Below, piece by piece: positions 8,879 through 19,436 of a DNA stretch of 64,000 bases. Positions within the stretch are counted from its first letter, which is position 1. Every line of letters starts with the position of its first letter. The DNA is from Geobacillus thermodenitrificans subsp. thermodenitrificans DSM 465. GTDB taxonomy: Bacteria > Bacillota > Bacilli > Bacillales > Anoxybacillaceae. Position numbers and translations under genes: made by a program. Under the pieces are notes generated by a model. It was not told where the DNA came from. It did no database searches and saw only the letters and a program-made list of their open reading frames with translations. Where the stretch lies: contig NZ_AYKT01000002.1 in the NCBI RefSeq assembly GCF_000496575.1, positions 369,600-433,599 of the forward strand, given 5' to 3'.

Positions 8879-9841
8879 ATGTCAGAGCAGTTTGTTACGA
8901 TCAGCCAACACGTGCGCAATCAGCAGGAAGCATCGGCGCTCTTTGGCGTCCATGATGCCCATTTAAAGCGGATTGAAGAGGAGCTTGGCGTGTCGATTGT
9001 GACGCGCGGAGAAACGGTTAACGTCTCAGGTACGCCGCAGCAAGTCCAACTTGTGGATGAGCTGTTGCGCCATTTGTTGATCGTCATTCGCAAAGGGGTG
9101 GCGATCAGTGAGCGCGACATCATGTACGCCATTCAGATGGTAAAAAAAGGGGCGATTGATGGCCTCGTTCAGCTATATGACGAGGAGATCGCGAAAAATG
9201 CCAAAGGGAAGCCGATTCGTGTCAAAACATTAGGCCAGCGCTATTATGTTACGGCGATTGAACAGCACGATTTGACGTTCGGCATTGGGCCGGCTGGCAC
9301 CGGGAAAACGTACTTGGCTGTTGTCATGGCGGTCAAAGCGCTGAAAAGCGGCAACGTCAAGCGCATTATCCTCACCCGTCCGGCCGTCGAAGCGGGGGAG
9401 AGCCTCGGCTTTTTGCCCGGCGACTTGAAAGAAAAGGTAGATCCGTATTTGCGTCCACTGTATGACGCTCTTGACGATGTATTAGGAGCGGAATATACAC
9501 AGCGGTTGATCGAGCGCGGCACAATTGAAATTGCCCCGCTCGCTTACATGCGCGGCCGAACGCTGGAGGATGCGTTCGTCATTCTTGATGAAGCGCAAAA
9601 TACAACACCGGCGCAAATGAAGATGTTTTTAACCCGACTCGGTTTTGGATCGAAAATGGTCATTACTGGCGACATTTCGCAAGTCGATTTGCCGAAAGGG
9701 GTTGAATCAGGACTTTCCGTTGCCAAGCGCATTTTGTCGCCTATTAGCGGCATCGCCTTTGTGTTTTTGGAGCAGTCCGATGTTGTTCGCCATCCGCTCG
9801 TTGCAAAAATTATTGATGCTTATGATGAGGCTGGTTTATAG
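8879..9841 (+). CDS. PhoH-family ATPase
   Basis: A 320-residue PhoH-like P-loop protein. After an N-terminal KH-like region (LKRIEEELGVSIVTRGETVNV) it has Walker A GPAGTGKTYL, the LTRPAVEAGE segment, Walker B AFVILDEAQNTT and the TGDISQVDLP motif. PhoH/YbeZ proteins next to YbeY are linked to RNA metabolism and ribosome maturation, and the YbeY gene is two genes downstream. I start it at ATG 8879, 7 bp after AAGGAG; the in-frame TTG at 8873 is too close to that site. The name phoH is historical and does not imply phosphate control. Confidence 0.92.
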   Translation: MSEQFVTISQHVRNQQEASALFGVHDAHLKRIEEELGVSIVTRGETVNVSGTPQQVQLVDELLRHLLIVIRKGVAISERDIMYAIQMVKKGAIDGLVQLYDEEIAKNAKGKPIRVKTLGQRYYVTAIEQHDLTFGIGPAGTGKTYLAVVMAVKALKSGNVKRIILTRPAVEAGESLGFLPGDLKEKVDPYLRPLYDALDDVLGAEYTQRLIERGTIEIAPLAYMRGRTLEDAFVILDEAQNTTPAQMKMFLTRLGFGSKMVITGDISQVDLPKGVESGLSVAKRILSPISGIAFVFLEQSDVVRHPLVAKIIDAYDEAGL

Positions 9842-9891
9842 AAAAAAGACTGAAAGCCATGGTCTTTTCTTGAAAAGCGAGGGGAAAACCG

Positions 9892-11994
9892 GTGGGAAGG
9901 CTTCGTTTTTTTCTTGAGCGGACAAAAGATGTCCGCTTCACCCGCTTTTGGCTGTTTTTGTTTTTGGCTGCGCTGTTGTTTACTGTCCTGTATTGGCAAG
10001 TGAAGCCGCGCCAATATGAGTTGCGCTTGTTTGACGTCGCGAAGGAAACGATCCGCTCCCCGGTGACGGTGGAGGATAAGGAAGCGACGGCGAGACTAAA
10101 AGAAGAAGCAGCTGCCAAAGTAGCGGACGTGTACACATTGAAAAAAGAATATGCCGAAAACCGAGTCGATCTTCTTTCCTCGCTGTTTGCTGCCATCGAG
10201 AGCGTACAGAATGAGGCGGATTCGGACAGCTCGCCTAGCGAACTGGCGGCTAAGCTTGAAGAACGGTTGCCGCCGGAGTGGCTCGCCTATTTGTCTGCCG
10301 ACGAATGGCAACGGTTGCTAAGCGCTTCTCCCGATGAGCTCAAAACGGCGAAAGAAGCTGCGTTGACAGTCGTGCACGCGGCTATGAGAGAACGCATTTC
10401 CCAAGCGGATCTTGAACAGGCGCGTGCGAAAGCAGCGAAAGAGCTCGAATATGCCGCGCTGTCGCCCCCGCTTCGTGAAGCGGTTGCCAAGCTTTGCCGG
10501 CAGGCGGTCATTCCGAACGTCGTTTACGATCGAACGGCGACCGAGGAGAAACGACGCCAGGCGATGGACGAAGTGAAACCGGTGAAAATTTTGCAAGGAC
10601 AAGTGATCGTGGAAGAGGGGCAGTTTATTACGAGCGATATTTATCATCAGCTTGAACTTGTCGGACTGCTCAACGGCGGTCGCACCCCTTGGCCGGCGGT
10701 CGGGCTGTTTTTGTTCGTGCTGCTTCTGCTCTCACCGCTCGTTTACTATTTCCGCGCCGAAACGACGAATGAAAAGCTGTCGCTTTATGCCGCGATTTTT
10801 ACGTTTATGATGACGGTGATGGTGCTTATCCGTCTTCTATCGTCCGGCGGTGCCGTCTCAGTCGGTTACCTCGTTCCAGCAGCGCTCGGGCCGATGCTTG
10901 TCCGCGTGCTGCTCGGCGAGCGGCTCGCGATCATGACAGCGGTCATCGGAGCCATATGCAGCAGCCTGCTGTTCAATGAGGAAGTTGGAGCAGCCGGTGC
11001 GGTGTCTGTGTCCTTGGCTATCTATCTGCTCGCTGGAGGAATGGCTGGAACTTTTTTTCTATCTAAGGAGTTGGCGAAAGCAAAAATATGGCGGGCCGGC
11101 GTGCTCGTCGCTGCGGTCAATATTGTTTCGCTCCTTTCATTGTTGTTGTTAAAAAATGGACGTTATTCGTTGATGGAGATCAGCCTCTTTGTTGTGATGG
11201 CAGCTGCTTCAGGCATTGTTTCTGCCATTTTGACAATCGGACTGTTGCCGGTGTTTGAGGCGACGTTTGGCATTTTGTCGCCGCTCCGGCTCATAGAATT
11301 GTCCAACCCGAACCACCCGTTGCTGCGGAAGTTGCTGACCGAAGCGCCGGGAACGTACCATCATAGCGTCATGGTCGCCAATTTGGCCGAAGCAGCGTGC
11401 GAGGCGATCGGCGCTGACGGCTTGCTGGCGCGCGTTGCCTGTTATTATCATGACATCGGTAAGACGAAGCGGCCGCGCTATTTCATTGAAAACCAAATGG
11501 GTGGCAATCCGCATGACCATTTATCGCCGCAATTGAGCAAAAATATAATTATCGCCCATGTTGCTGATGGCGCCGCCTTGCTTCGCCAGCACCGGCTGCC
11601 GAAGGAGATTGTTGACATTGCCGAACAGCATCACGGCACAACGTTGCTCAAGTATTTTTATCATAAGGCGCGCGAGCAAACCGAATTTGTTTCTGAAGCG
11701 GAGTTTCGTTACCCTGGCCCGAAGCCGCAGACAAAAGAAGCGGCGGTCATCAATATTGCCGACAGCGTCGAGGCGGCCGTTCGCTCGTTATCCAATCCAT
11801 CGCAAGAAAAAATTGAAAAGATCGTGCGGGCGATTATCGCTGACCGTCTGCAAGACAACCAACTGAACGAATGCGACATTACGTTGAAAGAGCTGGAAAT
11901 CGTCGCTCGTTCGCTTTGTGAGACGTTAAACGGTGTCTTCCATTCGCGCATCGAATATCCGGAAGTACGAAAGGAAAAGGTGAAGCATGCATGA
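9892..11994 (+). CDS. pgpH: HD-family c-di-AMP phosphodiesterase PgpH
   Basis: PgpH (YqfF) degrades the second messenger cyclic di-AMP. The 700-residue protein has a short cytoplasmic N-terminus, one membrane helix, an outside 7TMR-HDED domain (about residues 45-270), seven membrane helices (about 275-460) and a cytoplasmic HD domain with TYHHSVMVANLAEAA, YYHDIGK and EQHHGT metal-binding motifs. It starts at GTG after GAGGGGAA. Its stop overlaps the ybeY start (ATGA). The length and domain order equal those of Listeria and Bacillus PgpH. Confidence 0.95.
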   Translation: MGRLRFFLERTKDVRFTRFWLFLFLAALLFTVLYWQVKPRQYELRLFDVAKETIRSPVTVEDKEATARLKEEAAAKVADVYTLKKEYAENRVDLLSSLFAAIESVQNEADSDSSPSELAAKLEERLPPEWLAYLSADEWQRLLSASPDELKTAKEAALTVVHAAMRERISQADLEQARAKAAKELEYAALSPPLREAVAKLCRQAVIPNVVYDRTATEEKRRQAMDEVKPVKILQGQVIVEEGQFITSDIYHQLELVGLLNGGRTPWPAVGLFLFVLLLLSPLVYYFRAETTNEKLSLYAAIFTFMMTVMVLIRLLSSGGAVSVGYLVPAALGPMLVRVLLGERLAIMTAVIGAICSSLLFNEEVGAAGAVSVSLAIYLLAGGMAGTFFLSKELAKAKIWRAGVLVAAVNIVSLLSLLLLKNGRYSLMEISLFVVMAAASGIVSAILTIGLLPVFEATFGILSPLRLIELSNPNHPLLRKLLTEAPGTYHHSVMVANLAEAACEAIGADGLLARVACYYHDIGKTKRPRYFIENQMGGNPHDHLSPQLSKNIIIAHVADGAALLRQHRLPKEIVDIAEQHHGTTLLKYFYHKAREQTEFVSEAEFRYPGPKPQTKEAAVINIADSVEAAVRSLSNPSQEKIEKIVRAIIADRLQDNQLNECDITLKELEIVARSLCETLNGVFHSRIEYPEVRKEKVKHA

Positions 11995-12461
11995 CGATTC
12001 AAATCGATTTTATCGATGAGACGAACGAAGTGACGGCCGAGCAAATCGAGACGCTCGAGCAACTGATTCGCGAAGCGGCGGCCGTCGAGAACGTGCCGGA
12101 GGGGGCGGAAGTAAGCGTTTCGTTCGTGGATAACGAACGCATTCGTGTGATGAACCGCGATTACCGAGGCAAAGATGCTCCCACGGACGTGCTATCGTTT
12201 GCCCTTGAAGAGGAGGGGGAAGGAGAAATCGACATCATCGGTGCTGATGTGCCACCGGTGCTCGGCGATATTATCATCTCCATCCCGAAGGCGAAGGAGC
12301 AGGCCGCAGAATACGGGCACTCGTTCATGCGCGAGCTCGGATTTTTGGCCGTGCACGGCTTTTTGCACTTGCTTGGCTATGACCACGAGACGGAAGAGGA
12401 GGAGAGAGTCATGTTTGCCAAGCAAGAGGAAATCTTAACACGGTTCGGGTTGACGAGATAG
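11991..12461 (+). CDS. ybeY: Endoribonuclease YbeY (rRNA maturation factor)
   Basis: YbeY is a zinc-dependent single-strand endoribonuclease acting in 16S rRNA 3'-end maturation and ribosome quality control. The diagnostic metal motif HGFLHLLGYDH is near the C-terminus, preceded by the family-conserved NRDYRGKDAPTDVLSF. The 156-residue length is normal. The ATG overlaps the pgpH stop. It sits between pgpH and dgkA as in other Bacilli. Confidence 0.96.
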   Translation: MTIQIDFIDETNEVTAEQIETLEQLIREAAAVENVPEGAEVSVSFVDNERIRVMNRDYRGKDAPTDVLSFALEEEGEGEIDIIGADVPPVLGDIIISIPKAKEQAAEYGHSFMRELGFLAVHGFLHLLGYDHETEEEERVMFAKQEEILTRFGLTR

Positions 12462-12463
12462 CC

Positions 12464-12817
12464 ATGCGAGACATACGGGAACGGGATCGTTTCGCTTGGG
12501 CTTGGGCAGGAATGAAGGCGGCGGTGAAGGAGGAGGCGCATTTGCGTTTCCACTTGGCGGCCGCCGTTGTTGCCTTTGCGGCCGCTGGTATCGTTGGACT
12601 GTCACGGTGGGAATGGATTGTGTTGGTGCTGACAGTTGGTGCGGTCATTACGCTGGAGCTTGTCAATACGGCCATTGAGCGTGCTGTTGACTTAGTGACG
12701 GGCGAGTTTCATCCGTTGGCGAAAGCGGCGAAAGATATCGCTGCGGCCGCTGTGCTTGTGGCCGCCGGGCTCGCTGTGATCATCGGAGTGTTGTTGTTTT
12801 GGCCGCATCTTCGCTAA
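12464..12817 (+). CDS. dgkA: Undecaprenol/diacylglycerol kinase DgkA
   Basis: DgkA phosphorylates undecaprenol in Gram-positive bacteria, feeding the lipid carrier of cell-wall synthesis. The 117-residue membrane protein has three hydrophobic helices and the active-site motif ELVNTAIERAVDL. It begins 2 bp after ybeY. Known family members contact the membrane as trimers with shared active sites. The size is close to Bacillus DgkA. Confidence 0.94.
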   Translation: MRDIRERDRFAWAWAGMKAAVKEEAHLRFHLAAAVVAFAAAGIVGLSRWEWIVLVLTVGAVITLELVNTAIERAVDLVTGEFHPLAKAAKDIAAAAVLVAAGLAVIIGVLLFWPHLR

Positions 12818-12894
12818 GTGAACAAGAAAGAAAATTCTAATTTTTCTGTTACATTTTCGTTTCAGATGATGAAATTTACGCTGTTTTTTTGTAA

Positions 12895-14239
<1,345 letters not shown>

Positions 14240-14340
14240 AGGCTAGAAAATTTTACGCGACATAAACCATTTTTGCCCGAGCCAACCTATAGGTAGACCA
14301 CCAATACGCAATGCCTGCAGGCGGAAAGAGGTGTCATTCC

Positions 14341-14484
14341 ATGCTTGAGTTTACGTGGAAGTTGTTTAGCCAAACAGGCAATATTGATACGTACCTTCTG
14401 TTTAAAGAGCTCGAACGTGAACAGCGGTTTAACGGCAAGGAGCAAAACGCCGAACAGGAAGAAATCGACCAACCGATCTCCTAG
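14341..14484 (+). CDS. yqzL: Small protein YqzL
   Basis: A 47-residue protein beginning MLEFTWKLFSQTGNIDTYLLF, matching the small YqzL family found between era and recO in Bacillus. It is preceded by GAAAGAGGTG at the correct distance. The N-terminus is hydrophobic and aromatic and the tail is rich in Glu and Gln. Its function is unknown. Position and the conserved N-terminus support it as a real gene. Confidence 0.85.
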   Translation: MLEFTWKLFSQTGNIDTYLLFKELEREQRFNGKEQNAEQEEIDQPIS

Positions 14485-14515
14485 TATTGTTGTTGGCTAA
14501 AGCGGTGGTGATCGA

Positions 14516-15292
14516 ATGTTTCAAAAGTGTGAAGCGATCGTCATACGGGCGATCGATTATGGCGAGACAAATAAAATTGTCACATTGTTTACACGAGAAT
14601 GGGGAAAGGTGGCTGCGATGGCACGGGGAGCGAAAAAGCCAAGCAGCCGCCTTTCTGCTGTTACGCAGCCGCTCGCCTACGGCCATTACTTGATTCGCCG
14701 CAGCCGCGGCGTCGGCCTTCTTCATCAAGGGGAGCTTATTGACTCGATGCGAGTGCTGCGTGAAGATTTGTTTGCCGCCGCTTATGCGGCGTATATTGTT
14801 GAGCTCACTGATAAAAGCACGGAGGAGCAAAAACGTAATCCGTACTTGTTTGAGCTGCTGCTACAAACATTACAATATATGAGCGAAGGTCGCGATTTAG
14901 AGATTATGACCTTTATTTATGAAATGAAAATGCTTTCGGTGCTCGGCATCCCGCCTGTGCTCGACCGCTGCGCCCGCTGCGGGGCGACGGAAGGGCGCTT
15001 CTCGTTTTCGGTCAAGGAAGCAGGCTTCCTTTGCCATCGTTGCGAGTCGGCCGATCCGCACCGCTTTCCGCTTTCGCCGGCCTCAATTCGGCTGTTGCGC
15101 CTGTTTTACCATATTGACCTCACGCGCCTCGGAGCGATTTCGGTAAAAGAAGGCACCAAAGCAGAATTAAGGGCTGTATTGTCCAGTTACTATGATGAAT
15201 ATGCTGGCCTGTCGCTGAAGGCAAAGCGCTTTTTGCAGCAAATCGGCGAGCTGAAAGGCACGCTTGACCAAGGCGATGGACGCAACAACTAA
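14516..15292 (+). CDS. recO: DNA repair protein RecO
   Basis: RecO works with RecF and RecR to load RecA on gapped DNA and anneal strands. The 258-residue protein has an N-terminal OB fold ([22 protein letters not shown]) and a C-terminal helical domain with the zinc cysteines CARCG and CHRCE. The start is ATG behind GGTGGTGATCG. It follows yqzL. In Bacillus glyQS comes next; here those genes are absent and ccpN follows directly. Confidence 0.96.
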   Translation: MFQKCEAIVIRAIDYGETNKIVTLFTREWGKVAAMARGAKKPSSRLSAVTQPLAYGHYLIRRSRGVGLLHQGELIDSMRVLREDLFAAAYAAYIVELTDKSTEEQKRNPYLFELLLQTLQYMSEGRDLEIMTFIYEMKMLSVLGIPPVLDRCARCGATEGRFSFSVKEAGFLCHRCESADPHRFPLSPASIRLLRLFYHIDLTRLGAISVKEGTKAELRAVLSSYYDEYAGLSLKAKRFLQQIGELKGTLDQGDGRNN

Positions 15293-15405
15293 TTTTCCTT
15301 GTAAACGCGGTGTGTAGTATAATATGAACGAGAGTCATAGCGTATGGGACCTTTTTTGCAAGGTGGTGAGCGACGATCGAACTGAATAAACGCCAGGAGC
15401 AAATT

Positions 15406-16002
15406 TTGCAAATTGTAAAAGACTACGGGCCGATCACGGGGGAGAGCATCGCTGAAAAGCTGAACTTGACCCGGGCGACGCTTCGACCCGATCTAGCCAT
15501 TTTGACGATGGCCGGCTATTTGGAAGCACGGCCGCGCGTCGGCTATTTTTATACTGGAAAGACAGGCACGCAACTGTTGGCTGATAAAATTAAAAAAATG
15601 AAAGTCGCAGATTATCAATCAATTCCGGTCGTCGTCAACGAAAACATGAGCGTCTATGATGCGATCGTTACGATGTTCCTGGAAGATGTGGGCACGCTGT
15701 TTGTCGTCGATGATGAGTCGCTGCTTGTCGGTGTTTTGTCGCGCAAAGATTTGTTGCGTGCGAGCATCGGCAAACAAGAGTTGACGGCGATTCCGGTCAA
15801 TATTATCATGACTAGAATGCCGAACATCGCCGTTTGTTATAAAGATGATTCGCTCATTGACGTAGCCGAGCAGCTGATCGAAAAGCAAATTGATGCCATG
15901 CCGGTCGTGCGCAAAACGGAAAAAGGATATGAAGTGGTCGGTCGCATTACGAAAACGAATATGACGAAAGCATTTGTTTCATTAGCGAAAGATGATGTAT
16001 GA
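15406..16002 (+). CDS. ccpN: Catabolite repressor CcpN (start uncertain)
   Basis: CcpN represses gluconeogenic genes on glucose in Bacillus. It has an N-terminal winged helix ([22 protein letters not shown]) and two CBS domains that sense nucleotides. The open frame extends upstream to ELNKRQEQI (from 15376), which matches Bacillus CcpN, but a TGA at 15367-15369 closes it before any ATG, GTG or TTG. The GTG at 15366 would read into the frame only if one base were removed near 15372. The first standard start in frame is TTG 15406 behind AGGAG, giving 198 residues, about 13 short. An ATC start at 15376 behind AAGGTGGTGA is another possibility. ppsR follows, its usual partner. Confidence 0.88.
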   Translation: MQIVKDYGPITGESIAEKLNLTRATLRPDLAILTMAGYLEARPRVGYFYTGKTGTQLLADKIKKMKVADYQSIPVVVNENMSVYDAIVTMFLEDVGTLFVVDDESLLVGVLSRKDLLRASIGKQELTAIPVNIIMTRMPNIAVCYKDDSLIDVAEQLIEKQIDAMPVVRKTEKGYEVVGRITKTNMTKAFVSLAKDDV

Positions 16003-16021
16003 GTCCAAAAGGAGGAGACAC

Positions 16022-16822
16022 ATGAATCAGCGCCTCGTTTACGTCGTATCTGATTCGGGTGGGGAAACGGCCGAGCTTGTCGTGAAAGCGGCGGCCAGCC
16101 AGTTTTACGCCTCGCCGGTTCAAGTAAAACGCGTCCCGTACGTAGAGGACAAAACAACATTAGCTGAAGTTGTCGCATTGGCGAAAATGAACCAAGCCAT
16201 TATCGCCTTTACACTCGTTGTCCCGGAGATGAGGGAGTTTTTGCTCACTGAAGCGGCACGCGAAGGGGTTGTCGCTTACGATATCATCGGCCCGCTCATT
16301 GAAAAGATGAGCGACTTGTTCCAGCTGAAGCCAAGGTATGAGCCGGGTCAGGTGCGTGTGCTTGACGAAGATTATTTCAAAAAAATCGAAGCGATTGAAT
16401 TTGCCGTAAAATACGATGATGGCCGCGATCCGCGAGGCATTTTGCGCGCCGACATTGTGTTGATCGGCGTATCGCGCACATCAAAAACGCCGCTGTCGCA
16501 ATATTTAGCTCATAAGCGGCTGAAGGTGGCGAACGTACCGATCGTTCCGGAGGTCGAACCGCCCGAACAGCTATTCCAAGTCGGTCCAAGCAAATGCTTT
16601 GGCTTGAAAATCAGCCCGGACAAGTTGCTATCGATTCGCCGCGAGCGCTTGAAATCCCTAGGCTTGAACGATCAAGCCATCTATGCGAATATGGATCGCA
16701 TTAAAGAGGAGCTGGCCTATTTTGACGGAGTGGTGAAAAAAATCGGTTGCGATGTCATTGACGTAACGAATAAAGCTGTTGAAGAAACAGCGAGCATTAT
16801 TATGAAAAAGTTAAAACGTTAA
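16022..16822 (+). CDS. ppsR: Pyruvate, phosphate dikinase regulatory protein
   Basis: This DUF299 protein (YqfL in Bacillus) is a bifunctional kinase/pyrophosphorylase that switches pyruvate phosphate dikinase off with ADP and on with phosphate. The 266-residue protein has the P-loop-like [18 protein letters not shown] and a DE-rich C-terminal half. The start is ATG 16022, 8 bp after AAAGGAGGAG. It lies 19 bp behind ccpN; the pair links glycolytic signalling with gluconeogenesis. A terminator follows. Confidence 0.93.
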   Translation: MNQRLVYVVSDSGGETAELVVKAAASQFYASPVQVKRVPYVEDKTTLAEVVALAKMNQAIIAFTLVVPEMREFLLTEAAREGVVAYDIIGPLIEKMSDLFQLKPRYEPGQVRVLDEDYFKKIEAIEFAVKYDDGRDPRGILRADIVLIGVSRTSKTPLSQYLAHKRLKVANVPIVPEVEPPEQLFQVGPSKCFGLKISPDKLLSIRRERLKSLGLNDQAIYANMDRIKEELAYFDGVVKKIGCDVIDVTNKAVEETASIIMKKLKR

Positions 16823-16849
16823 TACTACGTCATTGTTTCCGTTTTGTCC

Positions 16850-16882
16850 GCACGGTTTCCTGATCGGAATCGTGCGTTTTTC
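16850..16882 (+). terminator. Terminator after ccpN-ppsR
   Basis: CGCACGGTTTCC and GGAATCGTGCG form a stem of about 11 bp followed by TTTTTCT, 28 bp past ppsR. Confidence 0.85.
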
Positions 16883-17010
16883 TATGGCATATTGCTGCAG
16901 CTTATATTATAATAAAAAATTGTGAGAAAAATGCCCCGTATAGGTTTAGAGCGGTCATGAGACGAGTAAACTATTTATAGCTGCTTGTCAAGTGCCGTGA
17001 AAAAAGTTTT

Positions 17011-17029
17011 TTCGACAAAAAATGTCGAA
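17011..17029 (+). promoter_or_regulatory. Palindromic pair of Spo0A-type boxes upstream of dnaG-sigA
   Basis: TTCGACA (17011-17017) and TGTCGAA (17023-17029) form a perfect 19-bp inverted repeat around AAAAA. TGTCGAA is the consensus 0A box bound by phosphorylated Spo0A. The site is followed at 17050-17080 by AT-rich sequence (TAGAAT, ATAATAG) that may hold a dnaG-operon promoter. Binding is inferred. Confidence 0.5.
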
Positions 17030-17082
17030 CGCCCACAATATTAAAGAAGGATTTTTTAGAACGGTGTAGAATAATAGGGGGT

Positions 17083-17587
17083 GTAAAGACATCCCTTGCC
17101 GTAACAGCAGGTCAGTTCACTGCAACGACGTGCCAAGAAAAAAGTGAAATTTTCTTTCCGGTGCTGAAATATAATATACCGAGTGCGTTTTCGGATAGTG
17201 TTGCTGTCATTGATTTCTGCTGGGCTAGCAGGACGAAGGGGACAGCGGACAGCCCGGTTGCTTAGCCTTTGATTTTGAAGGCAAGGGGGAAGGCGAAACG
17301 GAGATATTGAAAAAATTTGTCGAAATCAAAAGGGAAATGGGCTTGCCGCCGAGAATAAATATGTGACGAGAACATTTATATGAGTCTGCGGCTTCAGTTG
17401 CTGGGATGAAAGTACTACGGGGGTTAAACAACCAAAAGCACTCTTGAACCGGGGAATAGGCCGTTAAGCATCGGGCAGGGATTTGCTTATGAAAGTCTTG
17501 TGGAATAAGAGTCGGTTACCCATGTGAAGCCATGGAAGAAGCTCTGTAGTACACAAGACCCCCATGGCTTTAGCCATCAAGGAGGTT
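17083..17587 (+). ncRNA. Structured non-coding region, HEARO/omega-RNA-like IS200/IS605 relic
   Basis: About 500 bp between ppsR and dnaG contain no credible gene but much potential RNA structure. GGGCT/AGCCC (17222-17226 with 17251-17255), CCTTTGATTTTGA with a complementary stretch at 17320-17333, GGCAAG (17280-17285) with CTTGCC (17342-17347), which crosses the previous stem as a pseudoknot, and CTTGTG/CACAAG (about 17498-17556) can all pair. The 3' part, with CCGTTAAGCATCGGGC, GTGAAGCCATGGAAGAA, GTACACAAGACCCCCATGG and CTTTAGCCAT, resembles my memory of the conserved end of HEARO RNAs, the guide RNAs of IscB nucleases carried by IS200/IS605 elements. No IscB, TnpB or TnpA gene remains. Boundaries are approximate. 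It could instead be an unrelated leader. Confidence 0.5.
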
Positions 17588-17602
17588 CAGGGGGTTGTTC
17601 AT

Positions 17603-19402
17603 ATGGGATATCGTATTCCTGAAGAAACGATTGAAGCGATTCGCCGCAGCGTCGACATTGTTGACGTCATTAGCGAATATGTTCAACTGAAAAAACAAGG
17701 TCGCAACTATTTTGGTTTGTGCCCGTTTCACGGAGAAAAAACGCCATCGTTTTCCGTTTCCCCGGAGAAACAAATTTTCCACTGCTTCGGCTGTGGGGCG
17801 GGAGGGAATGCCTTTACGTTTTTAATGGATATAGAGGGCATTCCGTTTGTGGAAGCGGCGAAACGTCTTGCGGCTAAAGCAGGCATTGACTTGTCTGCCT
17901 ATCAGCTGAATGTTCGCGGGCATGATGATGGCAAAGCCGGCGAGGCTAAGGTGATGATTGAAGCACACACCTTGCTGAAACGTTTTTACCACCATTTGCT
18001 TGTTTATACAAAAGAAGGACAAGCAGCGCTTGATTACTTGCAGGCGCGCGGATGGACAAAAGAAACAATCGACCGATTTGAAATCGGTTATGCGCCGGAT
18101 GCGCCCGATGCGGCGGCCAAGTTGCTCGATAGCCATTCCTTTTCACTTCCGATGCTGGAAAAGGCGGGCTTGGTCACGAAAAAAGAAGACGGACGGTACG
18201 TCGACCGCTTCCGAAATCGGATTATGTTTCCGATCCTTGATCACCGCGGTGAGACGGTTGGGTTTTCCGGCCGTCTGCTCGGTGAGGGGCAGCCGAAATA
18301 TGTTAACAGCCCGGAAACACCGATTTTCCGTAAAGGCATGCTTTTATATCACTTTCATGAGGCGCGGGTGCCGATACGCAAGCGGCAAGAGGCGTTGTTG
18401 TTTGAAGGGTTTGCGGATGTGATTTCCGCCGTGCAGGCTGGCATTGATTATGCGGTGGCAACGATGGGCACGTCGCTGACCGAGGAGCAGGCACGCATTT
18501 TGCGCCGCCATGCGGAAACGGTCACGATTTGCTACGATGGTGACAACGCCGGAATGGAAGCCGCTTGGCGCGCCGCAGAGCAACTGAGCGCGCTCGGATG
18601 CCGCGTCAAGGTGGCATCCATTCCGAACGGCCTTGATCCGGATGAATATATACGCGTTTACGGCAAGGACCGGTTTGTTGGCGAAATTGCTGCTGCTCAG
18701 CCGCTTATGGCGTTTAAAATGAACCATTTGCGACGGGGGAAAAATTTGCAGCACGAAGGCGACCGGCTTCGTTATATTGAGGAAGTGCTCCGCGAAATCG
18801 GCAAATTGCCGAGTCCTGTCGAAAAAGATTATTATGTACGTCAGCTCGCGGATGAGTTTTCTTTGTCGCTCTCCGCGCTCAATGAGCAGCTGTCCCGCTA
18901 CAAGCAGGAAACGTCAAAGCCGCGGGAAACGTCAGCCAACGAAAAGACCTCACGGCCGACGTTAACAAAAAAGCTGCTACCGGCTTTCCACAATGCAGAG
19001 CGGCTGCTGCTTGCTCATATGATGCGAAGCCGCGATGTGGCATTGTTCGTTCAAGAGCGGGTCGGCGGACGTTTTAACATCGAGGAGCATCGGGCGTTAG
19101 CCGCTTATATTTATGCTTTTTATGAAGAAGGGCATGAAGCTGACGTCGGCGCGCTCATGATTCGGCTTCCTGATGAGTTGCAGTCGTTAGCGAGTGAGCT
19201 GTCGCTTCTGTTGGTGACGGATGACGTCTCCGAGCAAGAGCTCGCCGATTATATTAAACATGTGTTGAATCACCCGAAATGGTTAATGCTAAAGGAAAAA
19301 GAGCAAGAAAAAATTGAAGCGGAGCGAAGAAAAGACTTTTTGACGGCCGCCCGCATCGCCAAAGAAATGATTGAAATGAAAAAAATGTTATCTTCTTCAT
19401 AA
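17603..19402 (+). CDS. dnaG: DNA primase
   Basis: DnaG makes RNA primers at the replication fork. The 599-residue protein has the N-terminal zinc-binding domain (CPFHGEKTPSF, then CFGCGAGGN), the RNA-polymerase core with TOPRIM EGFADVISAVQAG and CYDGDNAGMEA, and a C-terminal helicase-interaction domain. The true start is ATG 17603 (MGYRIPEETIEAIRRSVDIV), nearly identical to the well-studied G. stearothermophilus primase. The frame stays open to 17564, but that stretch is the end of the structured leader. The ribosome site is GGGG at 17591-17594. It leads the dnaG-sigA operon. Confidence 0.97.
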   Translation: MGYRIPEETIEAIRRSVDIVDVISEYVQLKKQGRNYFGLCPFHGEKTPSFSVSPEKQIFHCFGCGAGGNAFTFLMDIEGIPFVEAAKRLAAKAGIDLSAYQLNVRGHDDGKAGEAKVMIEAHTLLKRFYHHLLVYTKEGQAALDYLQARGWTKETIDRFEIGYAPDAPDAAAKLLDSHSFSLPMLEKAGLVTKKEDGRYVDRFRNRIMFPILDHRGETVGFSGRLLGEGQPKYVNSPETPIFRKGMLLYHFHEARVPIRKRQEALLFEGFADVISAVQAGIDYAVATMGTSLTEEQARILRRHAETVTICYDGDNAGMEAAWRAAEQLSALGCRVKVASIPNGLDPDEYIRVYGKDRFVGEIAAAQPLMAFKMNHLRRGKNLQHEGDRLRYIEEVLREIGKLPSPVEKDYYVRQLADEFSLSLSALNEQLSRYKQETSKPRETSANEKTSRPTLTKKLLPAFHNAERLLLAHMMRSRDVALFVQERVGGRFNIEEHRALAAYIYAFYEEGHEADVGALMIRLPDELQSLASELSLLLVTDDVSEQELADYIKHVLNHPKWLMLKEKEQEKIEAERRKDFLTAARIAKEMIEMKKMLSSS

Positions 19403-19436
19403 CATGGTGGTATGAGTTTTTAAAGGAGGTAATGAA

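Noticed and set aside
17318..17324. A further TGTCGAA box within the structured leader
   Set aside because: It falls in a segment (17320-17333) that pairs with 17266-17278, so RNA structure explains it at least as well as Spo0A binding.
17564..17602. N-terminal extension of dnaG
   Set aside because: The extra codons come from the terminal hairpin of the structured leader, and the Geobacillus primase begins MG(Y/H)RIPEE.
16883..17602. Group II intron fragment or tRNA genes in the dnaG leader
   Set aside because: No domain V-type hairpin, reverse transcriptase remnant or tRNA cloverleaf could be drawn.
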